Notes: generated by a model from the sequence alone, not told the origin. A DNA stretch of 13,801 bases from an uncultured Bacilli bacterium (GCA_947588795.1 CANPZJ010000013.1:1-13801), one strand, 5' to 3'; counted from the stretch's first letter, positions 1-7,871 are shown. A program made the numbers and translations.

Positions 1-30
1 ATTCTCAAAGTAAAAGCAATTTTTATTATA

Positions 31-1458
31 TTAATCTAATTTTTTTCTTAAAATATCTTTAACTATGGTTGGATTGGCTTTACCTTTAGTTTCTTTCATA
101 ACTTGGCCAACAAAATAATCAAATAAATTAGTTTTACCATTATGATATGCCTCAATTTGGGACTCATTATTATTTAATATATTATCTATTATACCATTTA
201 ATGCATCTGTATCAGATATTTGGGCATTATCACTAGTAATATATGTTTTAGGTTCTTTTCCTTCCATAATAGCTTTATTAAATATTTCTTTGGCTTGTTT
301 AGATGATATCGTGCCTTTATCAAGTTCACTAGTTATTTGATAAAGTAACTTAGGTGTTAAATAGAAATCTTTTAAAGTAATACCTTCTTTATTTAAATAA
401 GCAATTATTTGGACAATTAAATAATTAGCAGCAGTTTTCGGATTAATACCAATATTTACACACTCTTCAAAATAATCTGCATAATCTTTTTCTTTAATAA
501 TAATATTAGCATCATATTCTGATAAACCTAATTTATTTATATAATATTCTTTTCTTTCTCTTGGAAGCATGGGAATATCTTTTTTTATTTCGTCTAGCCA
601 TTCTTTAGTTATTCTATATTTAGGAATATTTGGTTCAACAAAGTATTTATAATCAATCGCATCAACTTTGCTACGCATTCTAATAGTAGTACCAGTTTCT
701 TCATCAAATCTTCTGGTTTCTTGTTCAACTTCATCATAACGTCCTGCATCTTTTAGTTCAGTTTGTCTTTTTATTTCATAGTTAATAGCATCATAGACAT
801 TAGCAAATGAATTAATATTCTTCATTTCTACTTTTGTTCCAAGTTCAGTTGCATCTTCATCCATTATTGAAACATTGACATCACATCTTATTTGCCCTTT
901 TTTGGTATCAGCTTCAGATACACCACAATATTGGTAAATTCTTCGCATATATTCTAAGAATGCTACGGCTTCTTCGGCAGAATAAAAACATGGTTCAGTT
1001 ACAAGTTCAAGTAAAGGAACACCTGCTCTATTATAATCGATTAATGATATATCACGGTAATGATCAAGAGATGCTGAATCTTCTTCTAAATGGATATCAT
1101 GAATTAATACTTCTTTATCTTTACCATTTACATCAATAGTAATTTTACCATTTACCCCAACTGGCGCATGCATTTGGGTAATTTGGTAACCTTTAGGAAG
1201 ATCGGGATAATAATAATTTTTCCGATCAAAATACATATATTCTGGTTGTCTACATTTAAGAACCATAGACATTAATAAGGCTTTTCTTATACATTCAATG
1301 TTTACAGTTGGTAAAGTTCCTGGGAATGCCATATCAACTGGTCTTACATTAGCATTAGGAGTATCATTATATGAATTTTCCGCACTTGAGAAAACTTTTG
1401 TATTACTAGTTAGTTCACAGTGCATTTCTAAACCAATTACTGCTTTATATTTTCCCAT
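31..1458 (-). CDS. gatB: Asp-tRNA(Asn)/Glu-tRNA(Gln) amidotransferase subunit B
   Basis: GatB is the tRNA-binding kinase subunit of GatCAB. It activates the side-chain carboxylate of misacylated Glu-tRNA-Gln (or Asp-tRNA-Asn) with ATP, and ammonia from GatA then amidates it. At 475 residues it has the usual full length (about 476). The N-terminal catalytic cradle carries GLEMHCEL (residues 9-16, with the family's E-x-H-x-E pattern), FDRKNYYYPDLPKGYQIT in the first 100 residues, and DYNRAGVPLLELVTEP followed by the KKGQIRCDVNVS segment. The last 140 or so residues form the helical/YqeY-like tRNA-binding tail. Its ATG shares one base with the gatA stop (TAATG), and AAGGAGGGG lies upstream inside gatA, so the two are probably translationally coupled. 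An in-frame CGG encodes the conserved Arg of FDRKNY, so CGG is read as Arg. No terminator is visible in the 30 bases after the stop, so the operon may continue beyond the window. Confidence 0.97.
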   Translation of the reverse strand: MGKYKAVIGLEMHCELTSNTKVFSSAENSYNDTPNANVRPVDMAFPGTLPTVNIECIRKALLMSMVLKCRQPEYMYFDRKNYYYPDLPKGYQITQMHAPVGVNGKITIDVNGKDKEVLIHDIHLEEDSASLDHYRDISLIDYNRAGVPLLELVTEPCFYSAEEAVAFLEYMRRIYQYCGVSEADTKKGQIRCDVNVSIMDEDATELGTKVEMKNINSFANVYDAINYEIKRQTELKDAGRYDEVEQETRRFDEETGTTIRMRSKVDAIDYKYFVEPNIPKYRITKEWLDEIKKDIPMLPRERKEYYINKLGLSEYDANIIIKEKDYADYFEECVNIGINPKTAANYLIVQIIAYLNKEGITLKDFYLTPKLLYQITSELDKGTISSKQAKEIFNKAIMEGKEPKTYITSDNAQISDTDALNGIIDNILNNNESQIEAYHNGKTNLFDYFVGQVMKETKGKANPTIVKDILRKKLD

Positions 1459-2921
1459 TATTTCATCCCCTCCTTAGCAATTTGATTTTTATATGGCATT
1501 TCTCTTTCTAGAGCATAGGCTATATTTAAAACATTTATATCATCATAACAATTACCAGTAATGTTTATACCTACTGGCATATCATCAATAAAGCCATCAG
1601 GAATAGTTATAGATGGAAAACCGCCAAAATTACCAATTTGTAAATGTTCTTCTAAAACACTGACATCATCATTAGATACTGAATCTTTTGGATTATCAAG
1701 AAGAGGTGCTATACCTGTTCCAACTGGCATAATTAATCCATCATAAGTTTTAAATAATTCTTTCATTTTATCGACGATTAATCTTCTAACTCTTTGAGCA
1801 TTAACAAAGTATTTTTCTTGGTTTTCTTTTTGTAGGATATATGAACCAATTACGAATCTTCTTTTGATAAGAGGTGAAAATCCTTTCGTACGATGATCTT
1901 TCATCATTTCATTGATGTTTTTACCATTACCTCTTGGACCAAAGATAATACCAGTCAAATTAGACATATTTGATGTAGCCTCGGCACAAGATAAACAAAC
2001 ATAAACGCTTGGAATTGCATTAAGTAAATTTCTATCTATTTCAATGCCTTCTACTGTTACACCACATTTTTCTAAAATCTCAAGAGTTTTATGAAAATTA
2101 TTGATGTGACTCACAAATTCTTCCGTTGGATTTTGATAATATTCTAAATCAACCACATTTTTAATATAGAATAACTTTTTCCCTTTTACCTTACCATCAA
2201 TTGATTCATATAAATGTATATTAGATGAATCCCAACTTGTTTGATCATTTTTATCGATACCTTTCATCGCATCGACAACAATAGCAGCATCTTTAACGGA
2301 ACGAGTAAGACAACCACAATGATCGAGAGATGAGGCAAAAGGAAATAAGCCGTAACGACTAATCATACCATAAGTAGGTTTATAGCCAACAATACCACAA
2401 TAAGCAGCCGGTTTTCTAATAGAGTCTCCTGTATCACTACCTAAGGCAAAAGGATAAACACCAGATGCCACTGCAGCAGCACTACCAGATGAAGATCCTG
2501 CACACATTCTTTTTAAATTCCAAGGATTACGAACTGTACCCGTATGACAAGTAGTACCTGTTCCACCCATACCAAACTCATCTAAGGCAGTTTTATTTAT
2601 GGCAATTGCCCCACATTTTTCTAAATTTTTAACGGCAGTTGCAGTATAAAAAGGCACATAATCTTTTAAGGTATTAGATGAACCAGTCGAAAGAATACCT
2701 TCAGTAGAATAATTATCTTTAATACCAAAAGGAATACCAGAAAGCATATTTTCGTTTGCTGGCATAATTTTAGGTTTATCTATTATGGTAACAAACGCAT
2801 TACATTTTTCTTGAACTTCTTTTGATAATTTTAAAGATTCATCTACTAATTCTTTTGGGGTAACTTGACCTTTTTTTAATAGTTCATGTAATTCTTCAAT
2901 TGTTTTATTCATATACATCAT
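1458..2921 (-). CDS. gatA: Asp-tRNA(Asn)/Glu-tRNA(Gln) amidotransferase subunit A
   Basis: GatA is the glutaminase subunit of GatCAB, from the amidase-signature family; it releases ammonia that is channelled to GatB. The length (487 residues) is normal. The Lys-cisSer-Ser triad can be placed at K68 (GIPFGIKDN), S143 (CAGSSSGSAAA) and S167 (GSDTGDSIRKPA). The usual GGSSGGS reads AGSSSGS here, and DTGGSIRQP reads DTGDSIRKP. The three catalytic residues are kept, so I expect activity, and I recall the DTGDS(I/V)RKP form from Mollicutes-like GatA. The start is slightly ambiguous: ATG ATG TAT ATG follows AGGTGA, and the second ATG (2918) has the better spacing. It lies 7 bases after gatC and overlaps gatB by one base. 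Confidence 0.96.
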   Translation of the reverse strand: MMYMNKTIEELHELLKKGQVTPKELVDESLKLSKEVQEKCNAFVTIIDKPKIMPANENMLSGIPFGIKDNYSTEGILSTGSSNTLKDYVPFYTATAVKNLEKCGAIAINKTALDEFGMGGTGTTCHTGTVRNPWNLKRMCAGSSSGSAAAVASGVYPFALGSDTGDSIRKPAAYCGIVGYKPTYGMISRYGLFPFASSLDHCGCLTRSVKDAAIVVDAMKGIDKNDQTSWDSSNIHLYESIDGKVKGKKLFYIKNVVDLEYYQNPTEEFVSHINNFHKTLEILEKCGVTVEGIEIDRNLLNAIPSVYVCLSCAEATSNMSNLTGIIFGPRGNGKNINEMMKDHRTKGFSPLIKRRFVIGSYILQKENQEKYFVNAQRVRRLIVDKMKELFKTYDGLIMPVGTGIAPLLDNPKDSVSNDDVSVLEEHLQIGNFGGFPSITIPDGFIDDMPVGINITGNCYDDINVLNIAYALEREMPYKNQIAKEGMK

Positions 2922-2928
2922 ACGTCAC

Positions 2929-3222
2929 CTAACCTACTACCTTTGGAACTTCAATTTCTCTTCCTTCATGACTTTTACAGTTTTGAAGTAACTTTTCTAT
3001 TGGAATACTTTCTTCTTTTTCATCACTTCTTAAAACGTACTCAAAATCATCTAAAGTATGAGTCATTGGTTCAACTTTTTCAATATCAGGTATCTTCGTA
3101 ATAAGTTCCATATTTTGATCAATTATATCAAATTCATCTAAAACAAGTTTATTTTCTTCTTCTGTTAAACCAATTAATAGTTTATCTGCTAAAGTATCAA
3201 CTAATTCTTTTGTAAATTTCAT
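2929..3222 (-). CDS. gatC: Asp-tRNA(Asn)/Glu-tRNA(Gln) amidotransferase subunit C
   Basis: GatC is the small non-catalytic subunit that wraps around GatA and GatB and stabilises the complex. The 97 residues match the family's usual 95-100. They show the expected layout: an N-terminal helical part (FTKELVDTLADKLLIGLTEEE), a middle stretch with KIPDIEKVEPMTHTLD, which resembles the family's V-x-P-(L/M)-x-H motif, and a short C-terminal tail ending in EIEVPKVVG. AAGGTGA precedes the ATG at good spacing and overlaps the asnS stop region (9-base gap). It ends in TAG. Position between asnS and gatA, together with the sequence, makes the assignment firm. Confidence 0.95.
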   Translation of the reverse strand: MKFTKELVDTLADKLLIGLTEEENKLVLDEFDIIDQNMELITKIPDIEKVEPMTHTLDDFEYVLRSDEKEESIPIEKLLQNCKSHEGREIEVPKVVG

Positions 3223-3231
3223 TATATCACC

Positions 3232-4596
3232 TTAATATTCACAGTTTCCTGGTGTTCTTGGATATGGAATAACATCACGAATATTATCTACACCAGTAAG
3301 ATAGATTAGTAATCTTTCAAAGCCCATACCAAAACCGGAATGAACACATCCCCCAAATTTTCTTAAATTTAGATACCAATTCATACTTTCTGTTTCCATA
3401 CCAAGTTCTTTCATTCTATTAAGTAATTTATCATAGTTTTCTTCTCTTTGAGAACCACCCATTAACTCACCAGCTCCTGGAACTTCTAGGTCAACTGCTG
3501 CCACAGTTTTACCATCATCATTTTGTTTCATATAGAAAGCTTTAATGTCTTTTGGCCAATTTTTAATAAATACTGGTCCATTAAAATATTCGGTAATATA
3601 TTTTTCGTGTTCTTTCGCAATATCTTCACCATATTCAGGCGTAAATTCCCATTTAACTGGGGCTTCTTTTAATATTTTTATTACTTCGTCATGATCAATT
3701 CGCGTAAATTTACTATTTATAAGTTTAGTAAGTTTTTCTTTTAAACCATTTTCAACAAAACTATCAAAGAAATCTATCTCTTTTGGCGCATTATCTAAGA
3801 CATATTTAACAACATACTTAAGCATATCTTCCATAATATCCATATCACCTTCTAAATCGCAAAAAGCAATTTCTGGTTCAATCATCCAAAATTCTGATGC
3901 ATGAACTTTCGTATTAGAGTTTTCTGCCCTAAAAGTTGGTCCAAAAGTATATGTTTTTTTATAAGCAAGAGCAAATGTTTCAGCTTCTAATTGACCACTT
4001 ACGGTAAGACCAGTTAATTTACCATAGAAATCTTTACTATAATCTACTTCACCTTTTATTTTATCGAGTGGTAAAGTTGTTACTTGGAACATTTCACCAG
4101 CACCTTCACAGTCACTTGCAGTAATTATTGGGGCATGAAAATAAACATAGCCTCTTTCTTGAAAATATTTATGAATTGCATAAGCGGCAAGACTTCTAAC
4201 TCTAAATACAGCTTGAAATAGATTAGTTCTTGGACGAAGGTATGCTTGCTCTCTTAAAAATTCTCTTGTATGTCTTTTTGGTTGAATCGGATAATCTTCC
4301 GGACAATCTCCTAAAAGTTCGATTTTAGTGGCTTGCATTTCAATATCTTGATTACCTTTAGATTCAACTATTTTACCAGTTACTGATATAGCACAACCAA
4401 CAAGTAACTTCTTGATATCATTAAAATTACTTAATTTTTCATCATAAACAACTTGTAAATGTTCTTGGCAAGTACCATCAGAAAAATCGATAAAGCCAAA
4501 TGTTTTTTGATCACGATGGTTTCTAATCCAACCACAAATAGTTACTTCTTTATCTAAATAATTTTTAGTATCTTTAAATAAATCTTTTAAATCCAT
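3232..4596 (-). CDS. asnS: Asparaginyl-tRNA synthetase (class IIb)
   Basis: AsnRS charges tRNA-Asn with asparagine in the cytoplasm. The 454 residues fit the family (about 430-466). An N-terminal OB-fold anticodon-binding domain (VTICGWIRNHRDQKTFGFID, about residues 18-37) is followed by the class II core. Motif 2 is TFRAENSNTKVHASEFWMIE (221-240), where RAENSNT is characteristic of AsnRS rather than AspRS. Motif 3 is GFGMGFERLLIYLTG (421-435), and the protein ends in PYPRTPGNCEY, close to the PRTP ending typical of AsnRS. A strong AAAGGAG lies before the ATG, 12 bases after aspS. Because direct Asn-tRNA formation is encoded in the same operon as GatCAB, the amidotransferase here is probably needed mainly for Gln-tRNA-Gln. 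That last step is inference; glnS and gltX cannot be seen. Confidence 0.97.
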   Translation of the reverse strand: MDLKDLFKDTKNYLDKEVTICGWIRNHRDQKTFGFIDFSDGTCQEHLQVVYDEKLSNFNDIKKLLVGCAISVTGKIVESKGNQDIEMQATKIELLGDCPEDYPIQPKRHTREFLREQAYLRPRTNLFQAVFRVRSLAAYAIHKYFQERGYVYFHAPIITASDCEGAGEMFQVTTLPLDKIKGEVDYSKDFYGKLTGLTVSGQLEAETFALAYKKTYTFGPTFRAENSNTKVHASEFWMIEPEIAFCDLEGDMDIMEDMLKYVVKYVLDNAPKEIDFFDSFVENGLKEKLTKLINSKFTRIDHDEVIKILKEAPVKWEFTPEYGEDIAKEHEKYITEYFNGPVFIKNWPKDIKAFYMKQNDDGKTVAAVDLEVPGAGELMGGSQREENYDKLLNRMKELGMETESMNWYLNLRKFGGCVHSGFGMGFERLLIYLTGVDNIRDVIPYPRTPGNCEY

Positions 4597-4608
4597 ATTT
4601 ATTCTCCT

Positions 4609-6336
4609 TTAATCTCTTACTTTTATATGTAATTCTCTTAATTGTTTTTCATCAAGAACGTTTGGACTTCCCATAAGTAAATCCATGCCTGATACGTTTG
4701 GTGGAAATACTTGAACTTCTCTTAGATTTTCTTCATCAGTTAAAAGCATGACAATACGATCAATTCCAGGAGCCATACCTGCATGAGGAGGGGCTCCAAA
4801 TTGGAAAGCTGTATACAAACTTCTAAATTTATTTTTGATAACTTCTTCATCATAACCAGCAATTGCAAAGGCTTTTTTCATAATTTCAATATCATGATTA
4901 CGAACTGCTCCTGAAGCCATTTCATTACCATTACAAACAAAATCGTATTGGTATGCAACAATATTTTCAATATCGCCACTATTTAAGGCATCCATACCAC
5001 CTTTTGGCATACTGAATGGATTATGACCAAAATCCCATTTTTTATCTTCTTCATTATATTCATACATTGGAAAATCATTAATAATACAAAATTCAAATTT
5101 ATTATGGTCAATTAAATCTAATTCTACTCCTAGTTTAGTTCTTAGAATACCAGCAAGTTTAGGCGCATCTTTTAATCCTGCAATAATAAATACCACATTA
5201 CCTACTTTTAAATCTAATTTATTTTTTAAATTATTAATTTCTTCTTCAGTTAAGAATTTGGTAATAGTAGATTTAATTTCTTCCTCTTCTACTTTAAGAT
5301 AAGCAAGTCCTCCCGCACCTTTTTCTTTCATGAATTCTTCTAATTTTTTATACCAAGAATTTGGTTTATCACAAGTATCTACTTTAATAGCTAAAACATT
5401 TTTATCTTTAAAACCATTAAAAGCAGTATTTTTAAATATTTCGGTAATATCTTCAATTATTAATGGATTACGTAAATCTGGTTTATCTGTACCATATTTA
5501 GCCATTGCTTCTCTATATGGTATTCTTCTAAATGGTGGTTTAGATACTTCCTTTTCAGTAAAGTTTTTAAATGTGTCATAGAATACTTTTTCACCAACGG
5601 CATAAACATCTTCTTCAGTTGCAAAACTCATTTCTAAGTCAAGTTGATAAAATTCTAAAGTACGATCTGCCCTGCAATCTTCATCACGAAAGCATGGAGC
5701 AATTTGAAAATAACGATTAAATCCTGATACCATTAAAAGTTGTTTATATATTTGTGGTGCTTGCGGTAAGGCATAAAATTTACCTTTATAATTTCTTGAT
5801 GGAATGACAAAGTCTCTAGCACCTTCTGGACTACTAGCGGTAATTATCGGTGTTGCTATTTCGGTAAAATTTAATTCTTTCATTGTCTTTCTAATAAAAT
5901 CAATAACTTTAACCCTAAATAAAATTTTATCATGTACTTCACTATTTCTTAAATCTAAATAACGATATTTAAGTCTTGTTTCCTCTGATGCATCTTTACT
6001 TCTCGCTATTTCAAAAGGTAGAACATTACTACATTTGCCTAGTATTTCTAACTTTTCTAAAACAATTTCGACCTCACCAGTTTTCATGTTAGGATTAATA
6101 TCACTACGCATTCTAACCGTACCAGTGATACTTGCGGTACTTTCTCTTGTTACATCGTTAAATAAATTTACATCTTCCGTAATAATTTGGACAATACCAG
6201 TTTCATCACGAAGGGTAACAAAAACTAAACTTCCTAGATTACGAATCGAATTAATCCAACCAGCAACTTTAATGCTTTTACCTATATCTTCTTTAGATAC
6301 TTCACCACAATAACGATTACGATATATATTTTCCAT
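4609..6336 (-). CDS. aspS: Aspartyl-tRNA synthetase, bacterial type with GAD insertion
   Basis: AspRS charges tRNA-Asp with aspartate. I place the start at the ATG at 6336 (575 residues, MENIYRNRYCGEV). The open frame extends three codons further to a GTG, but that GTG lies inside the AGGAAGTG ribosome-binding site. Domains: OB-fold (about 5-105, with IRNLGSLVF at 31-39), catalytic core with ALPQAPQ (189-195) and motif 2 FRDEDCRADRTLEFYQLD (216-233), GAD insertion (about 285-415, KGAGGLAYLKV), and motif 3 GMAPGIDRIVMLL (about 520-532). Several stretches (QAPQ, EFYQLDLEMSF, HNPFSMPKGGMDAL, YQYDFVCNG, APGIDRI) resemble the AspRS I recall from Alphaproteobacteria and candidate phyla more than the B. 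subtilis form (HHPFTMP, LDRLVMLL). Leu34 in the OB-fold matches tRNA-Asp-specific enzymes. It lies 12 bases after hisS and before asnS. Confidence 0.96.
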   Translation of the reverse strand: MENIYRNRYCGEVSKEDIGKSIKVAGWINSIRNLGSLVFVTLRDETGIVQIITEDVNLFNDVTRESTASITGTVRMRSDINPNMKTGEVEIVLEKLEILGKCSNVLPFEIARSKDASEETRLKYRYLDLRNSEVHDKILFRVKVIDFIRKTMKELNFTEIATPIITASSPEGARDFVIPSRNYKGKFYALPQAPQIYKQLLMVSGFNRYFQIAPCFRDEDCRADRTLEFYQLDLEMSFATEEDVYAVGEKVFYDTFKNFTEKEVSKPPFRRIPYREAMAKYGTDKPDLRNPLIIEDITEIFKNTAFNGFKDKNVLAIKVDTCDKPNSWYKKLEEFMKEKGAGGLAYLKVEEEEIKSTITKFLTEEEINNLKNKLDLKVGNVVFIIAGLKDAPKLAGILRTKLGVELDLIDHNKFEFCIINDFPMYEYNEEDKKWDFGHNPFSMPKGGMDALNSGDIENIVAYQYDFVCNGNEMASGAVRNHDIEIMKKAFAIAGYDEEVIKNKFRSLYTAFQFGAPPHAGMAPGIDRIVMLLTDEENLREVQVFPPNVSGMDLLMGSPNVLDEKQLRELHIKVRD

Positions 6337-6348
6337 AAAAATCACTTC

Positions 6349-7611
6349 CTATAAATTTCCTATGATATATTCTACAACTTCAGATATATCAACTTTTTCT
6401 TCTTCCTTAGTTACATTATCCTTAACATTAACTAAGCCTTTTTGTAAATCTTCATTATTTAAAATAATCAAATATTTGGTATTTAAACGATCTGCTTGTT
6501 TAAATTGGCCTTTCAAGCCTTTATTTAAATAATCTGTTTCACATATAACCCCATTTAATCTTAAACTTTGAATTAAATCTAGGGCATATAATTTTTCTTC
6601 TTCTGATACATACATGACATAACAATCAACTTCTCTTTTGATACTTTTATATAAATCCATTTCTTTTAAAATATTAATAATTCGATCAATGCCACAAGCA
6701 AATCCCATACCATATGATTCTGGCCCATCTAATTCTTTAAGTAATTTATTATAACGGCCACCGGCTCCTAAAACACTTTGTCTTGTTTCATTATTATCAA
6801 GTGATACTACTTCAAATACCGTGTGATCATAATAATCAAGACCTCTTACTATTTTCGGATTAACCTCATAATCAACCTCTAATAAATCTAAATATTTTAA
6901 AACAGTATCAAATCTATTTTTAGCATCTTTAGTTAAATAGTCTATTGTTTTTGGGGCATTTTTTAATACTTCACTATCGGCATCTACTTTACAATCAAGT
7001 ATTCTTAAGGGATTAGTTTTAAATCTTTCCTTGCAATCTTCACATAATTCATCTAAATGCGGCTCAATATATTTAACTAAAGCATCACGATAATTATCTC
7101 TAGATTCAGCATCTCCTAAAGTATTAATATTTACTTGCAAATTATCGATATGTAATGCCTCCAATATTTTATATTGTAAACTAATTACTTCAGCATCAAC
7201 AAGTGGATCATTACTACCAAGAACTTCTACACCAAATTGACTAAATTCTCTAAGTCTACCTGTTTGTGGTCTTTCATAACGATACATTGTACCATTATAA
7301 TAATATTTTTTTACATCTGGTAAGGCATATTCTTTATCTTCAATAAAACTTCTTACTACTCCGGCAGTTCCTTCTGGTCTTAAAGTCATATTGCGATTGC
7401 CTTTATCTAAGAAATCATAAGTTTCTTTTTTAACGATATCAGAAGATTCCCCAACTGAGCGATGAAAAAGTTCACTTGCCTCAAATAAAGGTGTTCTAAT
7501 ATATTCATAATTATAAGATGCCATAATGGTATTTACTAAATTACTTACATATTCATATAATAGGGCATCACTACCCTTTACATCAATTGTTCCTTTTGGT
7601 TTACTTAACAT
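6349..7611 (-). CDS. hisS: Histidyl-tRNA synthetase (class IIa)
   Basis: HisRS charges tRNA-His. I place the start at the ATG at 7611 (420 residues, MLSKPKGTIDV), which follows AGAAGGA at 6-base spacing and aligns with the family N-terminus. The open frame runs 14 codons further upstream to a GTG at 7653, but that segment is the 3' arm and U-run of the T-box terminator and is not protein. Visible signatures: motif 2 TMYRYERPQTGRLREFSQFG (108-127), the HisA motif RGLDYYDHTVFEV (256-268, where T-K/R is more usual than D-H), motif 3 GMGFACGIDRI (301-311), and a C-terminal anticodon-binding domain of about 90 residues. These signatures indicate a true HisRS rather than the HisZ paralogue. First gene of the T-box operon; ends in TAG, 12 bases before aspS. 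Confidence 0.97.
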   Translation of the reverse strand: MLSKPKGTIDVKGSDALLYEYVSNLVNTIMASYNYEYIRTPLFEASELFHRSVGESSDIVKKETYDFLDKGNRNMTLRPEGTAGVVRSFIEDKEYALPDVKKYYYNGTMYRYERPQTGRLREFSQFGVEVLGSNDPLVDAEVISLQYKILEALHIDNLQVNINTLGDAESRDNYRDALVKYIEPHLDELCEDCKERFKTNPLRILDCKVDADSEVLKNAPKTIDYLTKDAKNRFDTVLKYLDLLEVDYEVNPKIVRGLDYYDHTVFEVVSLDNNETRQSVLGAGGRYNKLLKELDGPESYGMGFACGIDRIINILKEMDLYKSIKREVDCYVMYVSEEEKLYALDLIQSLRLNGVICETDYLNKGLKGQFKQADRLNTKYLIILNNEDLQKGLVNVKDNVTKEEEKVDISEVVEYIIGNL

Positions 7612-7633
7612 ATTAATTCCTTCTTTCTTTTTT

Positions 7634-7701
7634 AAAAAAAGACCTAGAATCACATAAGGGCGAGAATTAATCCCACGGTACCACCTTACTTCTAGGTCTT
7701 T
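7634..7701 (-). terminator. Intrinsic terminator of the T-box leader, enclosing the antiterminator
   Basis: A perfect 12-bp stem forms between AAAGACCUAGAA (7701-7690) and UUCUAGGUCUUU (7649-7638) and runs into seven consecutive U (7640-7634), as expected for Rho-independent termination. The arms flank the antiterminator helix directly (1 base on one side, 5 on the other) instead of using one of its strands. The usual mutual exclusion is therefore not obvious from the primary sequence. The hisS ribosome-binding site lies just downstream and is not sequestered. Confidence 0.85.
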
Positions 7702-7836
7702 AATTTTTATCGCTATATGCGTTTCTATTATCTAAAAAGTGTCTTCATTTATTTATTTAATTTGACTTTTCCACCATCCGTCTTCGCTTTAAATTAAAAT
7801 TAAATAAACTACTTGTCTTTCCCATAGAAAACTTAT
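7634..7836 (-). promoter_or_regulatory. T-box riboswitch leader of the hisS-aspS-asnS-gatCAB operon
   Basis: This untranslated leader senses uncharged tRNA and controls transcription into hisS. Read on the minus strand: the basal arms of stem I, UUUCUAU (7830-7824) and AUAGAAA (7728-7722), pair perfectly. An AGUA lies at 7813-7810, and a long AU-rich helix follows (UUUAUUUAAUUU with AAAUUAAAUAAA). The distal motif AGCGA...GGAUGGUGG lies at 7788-7771. The specifier region is UGAA-GAC-ACUU, with GAC at 7743-7741 in the register that I recall from the glyQS leader (GAA-GGC-ACUU). A small stem III, CGC-AUAUA-GCG, is at 7721-7711; I see no stem II. The T-box bulge UGGUACC (7683-7677) sits in an antiterminator, UAAGG/CCUUA plus GUGGGA/UCUCGC (7688-7655). 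GAC predicts tRNA-Asp sensing. UGGU pairs with the acceptor of a G73 tRNA through a U-G wobble. Confidence 0.95.
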
Positions 7837-7842
7837 GTTTAT

Positions 7843-7871
7843 ATCATACTTTATTTTTATATTTTAGTCAA
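7843..7871 (-). promoter_or_regulatory. Sigma-A-type promoter of the T-box operon
   Basis: TTGACT (7871-7866) and TATGAT (7848-7843) are separated by exactly 17 bases, each with one mismatch to the housekeeping consensus. The predicted start is about 7836, a few bases before the first arm of T-box stem I, which fits well. It lies 20 bases after the stop of the 416-residue gene, with no convincing terminator between them, so some read-through into the leader is possible. Confidence 0.85.

Noticed and set aside
1..30. Terminator after gatB
   Set aside because: Only an AT-rich tail is visible, with no hairpin followed by a U-run; the operon may continue outside the window.
1561..1746. 61-codon plus-strand open frame
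   Set aside because: It lies antisense inside gatA, has no ribosome-binding site, and its sequence is the mirror of conserved gatA codons.
5330..5581. 83-codon plus-strand open frame
   Set aside because: Antisense shadow of the aspS GAD-domain region, with no recognisable protein features.
6035..6313. 92-codon plus-strand open frame
   Set aside because: Antisense to the conserved OB-fold of aspS; explained by its codon bias.
6337..6345. Upstream GTG start for aspS
   Set aside because: It overlaps the AGGAAG ribosome-binding site of the ATG at 6336, and the protein N-terminus aligns with the family from that ATG.
7612..7653. Upstream GTG extension of hisS by 14 residues (possible leader peptide)
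   Set aside because: The bases are the terminator arm and U-run of the T-box. The GTG has no ribosome-binding site, while the ATG at 7611 has a good one.
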